DNA from: Luzula sylvatica
Lineage: Eukaryota; Streptophyta; Magnoliopsida; Poales; Juncaceae
Direction of reading: 5' to 3'
Assembly: GCA_946800325.1 (NCBI GenBank)
Contig: OX326960.1
Span: forward strand, 10,886,893 to 10,950,892
Length of the DNA: 64,000 nucleotides
Below, piece by piece: positions 63,401 to 64,000 of this stretch (positions within the stretch are counted from its first letter, which is position 1; every line of letters starts with the position of its first letter). A program made the translations under genes and the position numbers. Under the pieces are notes generated by a model, which was given only the letters and a program-made list of their open reading frames with translations, had not been told where the DNA came from and did not search any database.

Positions 63401-64000
63401 AACACCTTGAAAAAATTCAACTAAGACATTTTTTAAAAACTGGTTAAAATAAAAGTATAACACAACCAAAATATTTTCTTGTCGTACTCAAAATACTCCG
63501 TAATTGAAGACTAACACACACAGATTTCAATTTTTTCAAAACTTTCTGAAAAATACAAAAACTGAAGTCTAACACCTTCAAAAAATTCAATTAAGATATG
63601 TTTTTAAATAAAATTAAATGGTAGTATAACACAAACAAAATATTGAATTTTCATGTCGAACTCAAAATACTCCGTAATTGTAGACTAACACACACGAATT
63701 TCAATTTTTTCAAAATATTCATAAAAATGCAAAAACTGAAGTCTAACACCTTCAAAAAATTCAATTAAGATATTTTTCAAAAACTGATTAAAATAAAAGT
63801 ATAACACAAGCAAAATACTCAATTTTCTTGTCGTACTCAAAATACTCCTTAATTGAAAACTAACACAAACATATTTCAATTTTTTCAAAAATTTGTGAAA
63901 AATGCAAAAACTGAAGTCTAACACCTTCAAAAAATTCAATTAAGATATTTTTTTAAATAACATTAAATTCAAGTATAACACAAACTATATATTGAATTTT
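63401..64000 (+). repeat. Satellite monomers to the window end
   Basis: About three and a half monomers, including one with the ACCAAAATATTTTCTTG deletion (about 63467). The window ends inside subunit 3 of a monomer (CAAACTATATATTGAATTTT). Nothing else is visible. Confidence 0.8.

Larger units (their letters stand above)
50065..64000 (+). repeat. Satellite DNA array, right arm (same family, same orientation)
   Basis: The same AT-rich monomer of about 174-175 bp resumes at about 50065 with AGCAAAATACTAAATTTTC and runs to the window end in the same orientation as the left arm. Monomer subtypes are shared with the left arm. The array is therefore one locus split by an insertion, not two unrelated arrays. 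The right arm is less regular up to about 55 kb and then enters a clear 12/13-monomer higher-order pattern. It continues beyond base 64000. Confidence 0.98.

Overview
This window is almost entirely one satellite DNA array from a eukaryote, most probably a flowering plant. A single decayed Ty1/copia LTR retrotransposon interrupts it. The plant assignment rests on the retrotransposon: its integrase, reverse transcriptase and RNase H motifs look like plant copia pol, and its LTR and polypurine tract have plant-type organisation. The species cannot be told from the sequence. I found no host gene, rRNA, tRNA or CRISPR array.

Layout. (1) 1-44827: tandem, head-to-tail monomers of about 174-175 bp, very AT-rich (about one base in five is G or C, by eye), all in one orientation. 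(2) 44828-50064: a 5.2 kb insertion with ordinary base composition. It is a copia element on the minus strand: a complete 3' LTR (44828-45897), a polypurine tract, a 1.16 kb non-coding 3' region, then a frameshifted pol pseudogene (RNase H end, RT, integrase, GAG-pre-integrase in plus-coordinate order). Gag, protease, primer binding site and 5' LTR are missing. (3) 50065-64000: the same satellite in the same orientation. Both window ends lie inside the array.

Satellite structure. Each monomer is itself three diverged copies of a subunit of about 58 bp, each opening with a GAAG-NNTAACAC-like motif. Monomers fall into recognisable subtypes. In the first 10 kb they recur in a fixed order of seven (about 1.22 kb), doubled in places into a 14-monomer (2.44 kb) period. 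Further right, the same subtypes are rearranged into a 22-monomer period (3838 bp, about three copies), an irregular zone with a multi-kilobase mosaic duplication, small 3-, 5- and 2-monomer duplications next to the insertion, and a 12/13-monomer period (2092/2269 bp) after it. Hybrid monomers mark several exchange junctions. The window therefore records unequal exchange, segmental duplication and deletion in one array.

The many open frames inside the satellite, mostly on the minus strand, are repeat artefacts and are not annotated as genes. A monomer length near a nucleosome repeat suits a centromeric or other heterochromatic array, but sequence alone does not establish location. Coordinates of repeat units come from hand alignment of landmark motifs and may be off by a few bases; no percent identities were computed.
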